Below, one piece after another: positions 5,765 to 6,547 of a stretch of DNA of 6,547 nucleotides; position 1 is the stretch's first letter, and the number at the start of each line of letters is the position of its first letter. The notes beneath the pieces were generated by a model, which saw only the letters and a program-made list of their open reading frames with translations, was not told the origin of the DNA and made no database searches. Source of the stretch: Ferroglobus sp. (lineage in GTDB: Archaea; Halobacteriota; Archaeoglobi; Archaeoglobales; Archaeoglobaceae); NCBI GenBank assembly GCA_015520115.1, contig WAQS01000079.1, forward strand, positions 1-6,547, written 5' to 3'. A program made the position numbers and the translations under genes.

Positions 5765-6547
5765 AGTGCAAATTTTTGGAGCCGGAGCTTTGGGATCTCT
5801 CTTCGGAGCTTTAATTCAGGAAGCGGGTTACGATGTTCACTTCGTCGCAAGGGGAAAGCAGCTTGAGGCTTTAAAAAAATCTCTTAGGGTTGAGGGATTG
5901 AGAAAGATGGAGTTGAAGGTAAAGGTGAGCGACAAAGCTGTAAACGCAGACGTTACCTTTGTTACTGTAAAAGCCTACGATACCGAAAATGCGGCAAAAT
6001 CGCTGGCTAAGGTAAATCCGGGTGTTGTTTGTAGCTTGCAAAACGGAATAGGTAACGAAGAAATTCTTGCCAGATATCTGGATAACGTCGTTGGGGGAGT
6101 GACGACCTACGGAGCTAATTTAAAAGACTTCGGAGTCGTCGTTTTTGCTGGAGAAGGTGTGACTTACATCGGGGAATTCAAGGGAGAGGGTGTGGAGAAG
6201 GTGGAAGAAGTTCTCAGAAGCTCGGGAATAAACGTTGAAATCGTTGAGGATATAAGGGAGAAGATCTGGGAAAAAGCTGTGGTGAATTCGGTTATAAATC
6301 CTATAACGGCGATATTCAAAGTGAAAAACGGAGAAATCTTGAGAAACGAATTTCTTTGGGAGATAGCTGAGAAAACTGCAAAGGAATCTGAAAACGTTGC
6401 AAAAAGCATGGGATACGACATTGATGCCGTAAATGCTGTTAAAATCGTGGCGGAAAAAACAGCCGAAAACATCTCTTCAATGCTTCAGGACGTGCTCAGG
6501 AATAGAAGGACGGAGATAGATTTTATCAACGGAGCTATAGTTAGAGA
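5751..6547 (+). CDS. panE: 2-dehydropantoate 2-reductase (ketopantoate reductase), 3'-truncated by window edge
   Basis: Reduces 2-dehydropantoate to pantoate with NAD(P)H, a cytoplasmic step toward coenzyme A. The frame stays open for 265 codons to the window end; the family is usually about 290-310 residues, so only a short C-terminal piece is missing. Seen in order: Rossmann motif G-A-G-A-L-G-S-L-F-G (10-19); V-K-A-Y-D-T with K74; L-Q-N-G with N98; W-E-K-A-V-V-N-S-V-I-N-P-I-T-A-I with K175, N179 and N183; S-S-M with S244; and R-R-T-E-I-D-F-I-N-G-A-I with E255. These match the cofactor, catalytic-lysine and substrate-binding positions known from the E. coli enzyme. Start is GTG at 5751, overlapping the polymerase gene by 14 nt and preceded by AGGTGA. 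Closely related ApbA/PanE-family reductases of other 2-oxo acids cannot be excluded, but all key residues are present. Confidence 0.93.
   Translation, partial: MSSFKVQIFGAGALGSLFGALIQEAGYDVHFVARGKQLEALKKSLRVEGLRKMELKVKVSDKAVNADVTFVTVKAYDTENAAKSLAKVNPGVVCSLQNGIGNEEILARYLDNVVGGVTTYGANLKDFGVVVFAGEGVTYIGEFKGEGVEKVEEVLRSSGINVEIVEDIREKIWEKAVVNSVINPITAIFKVKNGEILRNEFLWEIAEKTAKESENVAKSMGYDIDAVNAVKIVAEKTAENISSMLQDVLRNRRTEIDFINGAIVR

Noticed and set aside
6164..6472. 102-codon open frame on the minus strand inside panE
   Set aside because: Ser/Phe/Thr-rich antisense shadow of a gene with all its catalytic motifs on the plus strand.

Overview
This window looks like archaeal chromosome, probably from a thermophilic euryarchaeon near the Archaeoglobales (Archaeoglobus, Ferroglobus or Geoglobus). 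The decisive gene is a full-length PolD large subunit (DP2), an enzyme confined to archaea. A TorD-type chaperone fragment, Glu/Lys-rich proteins, heavy AGA/AGG arginine and ATA isoleucine codon use, and BRE/TATA-like promoter elements fit this. The genus is an inference from gene content and moderate AT-richness, not a demonstrated identification.

Layout: (1) 1-384 (+) is the C-terminal part of a TorD-like chaperone that begins before the window. (2) 1596-374 (-) is a two-gene unit, an ArsR-type winged-helix regulator followed through an ATGA stop/start overlap by an unrecognised protein with about eight membrane helices. Its 3' end overlaps the end of the torD-like gene by 11 bp. (3) A short AT-rich divergent promoter region separates the regulator from (4) a metallo-beta-lactamase-fold hydrolase at 1662-2273 (+), probably translated leaderless. 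(5) 2333-5764 (+) is the intein-free catalytic subunit of DNA polymerase D. (6) 5751-6547 (+) is a 2-dehydropantoate 2-reductase (panE-like), cut by the window end. It starts inside the last codons of the polymerase gene with a good ribosome binding site.

How the genes relate: the polymerase gene and panE are translationally linked and probably one transcript, although replication and CoA synthesis share no obvious function. The regulator, membrane protein and hydrolase surround a single promoter region with an imperfect 22-bp palindrome, so the regulator may control itself, the membrane protein and possibly the hydrolase. The membrane protein is the least explained item. It repeats an H-x-x-S motif at the start of three helices, all predicted to lie on the outer face with further histidines. 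The rest is recognisable core or accessory metabolism, and I see no CRISPR array, RNA gene, transposon or phage signature.
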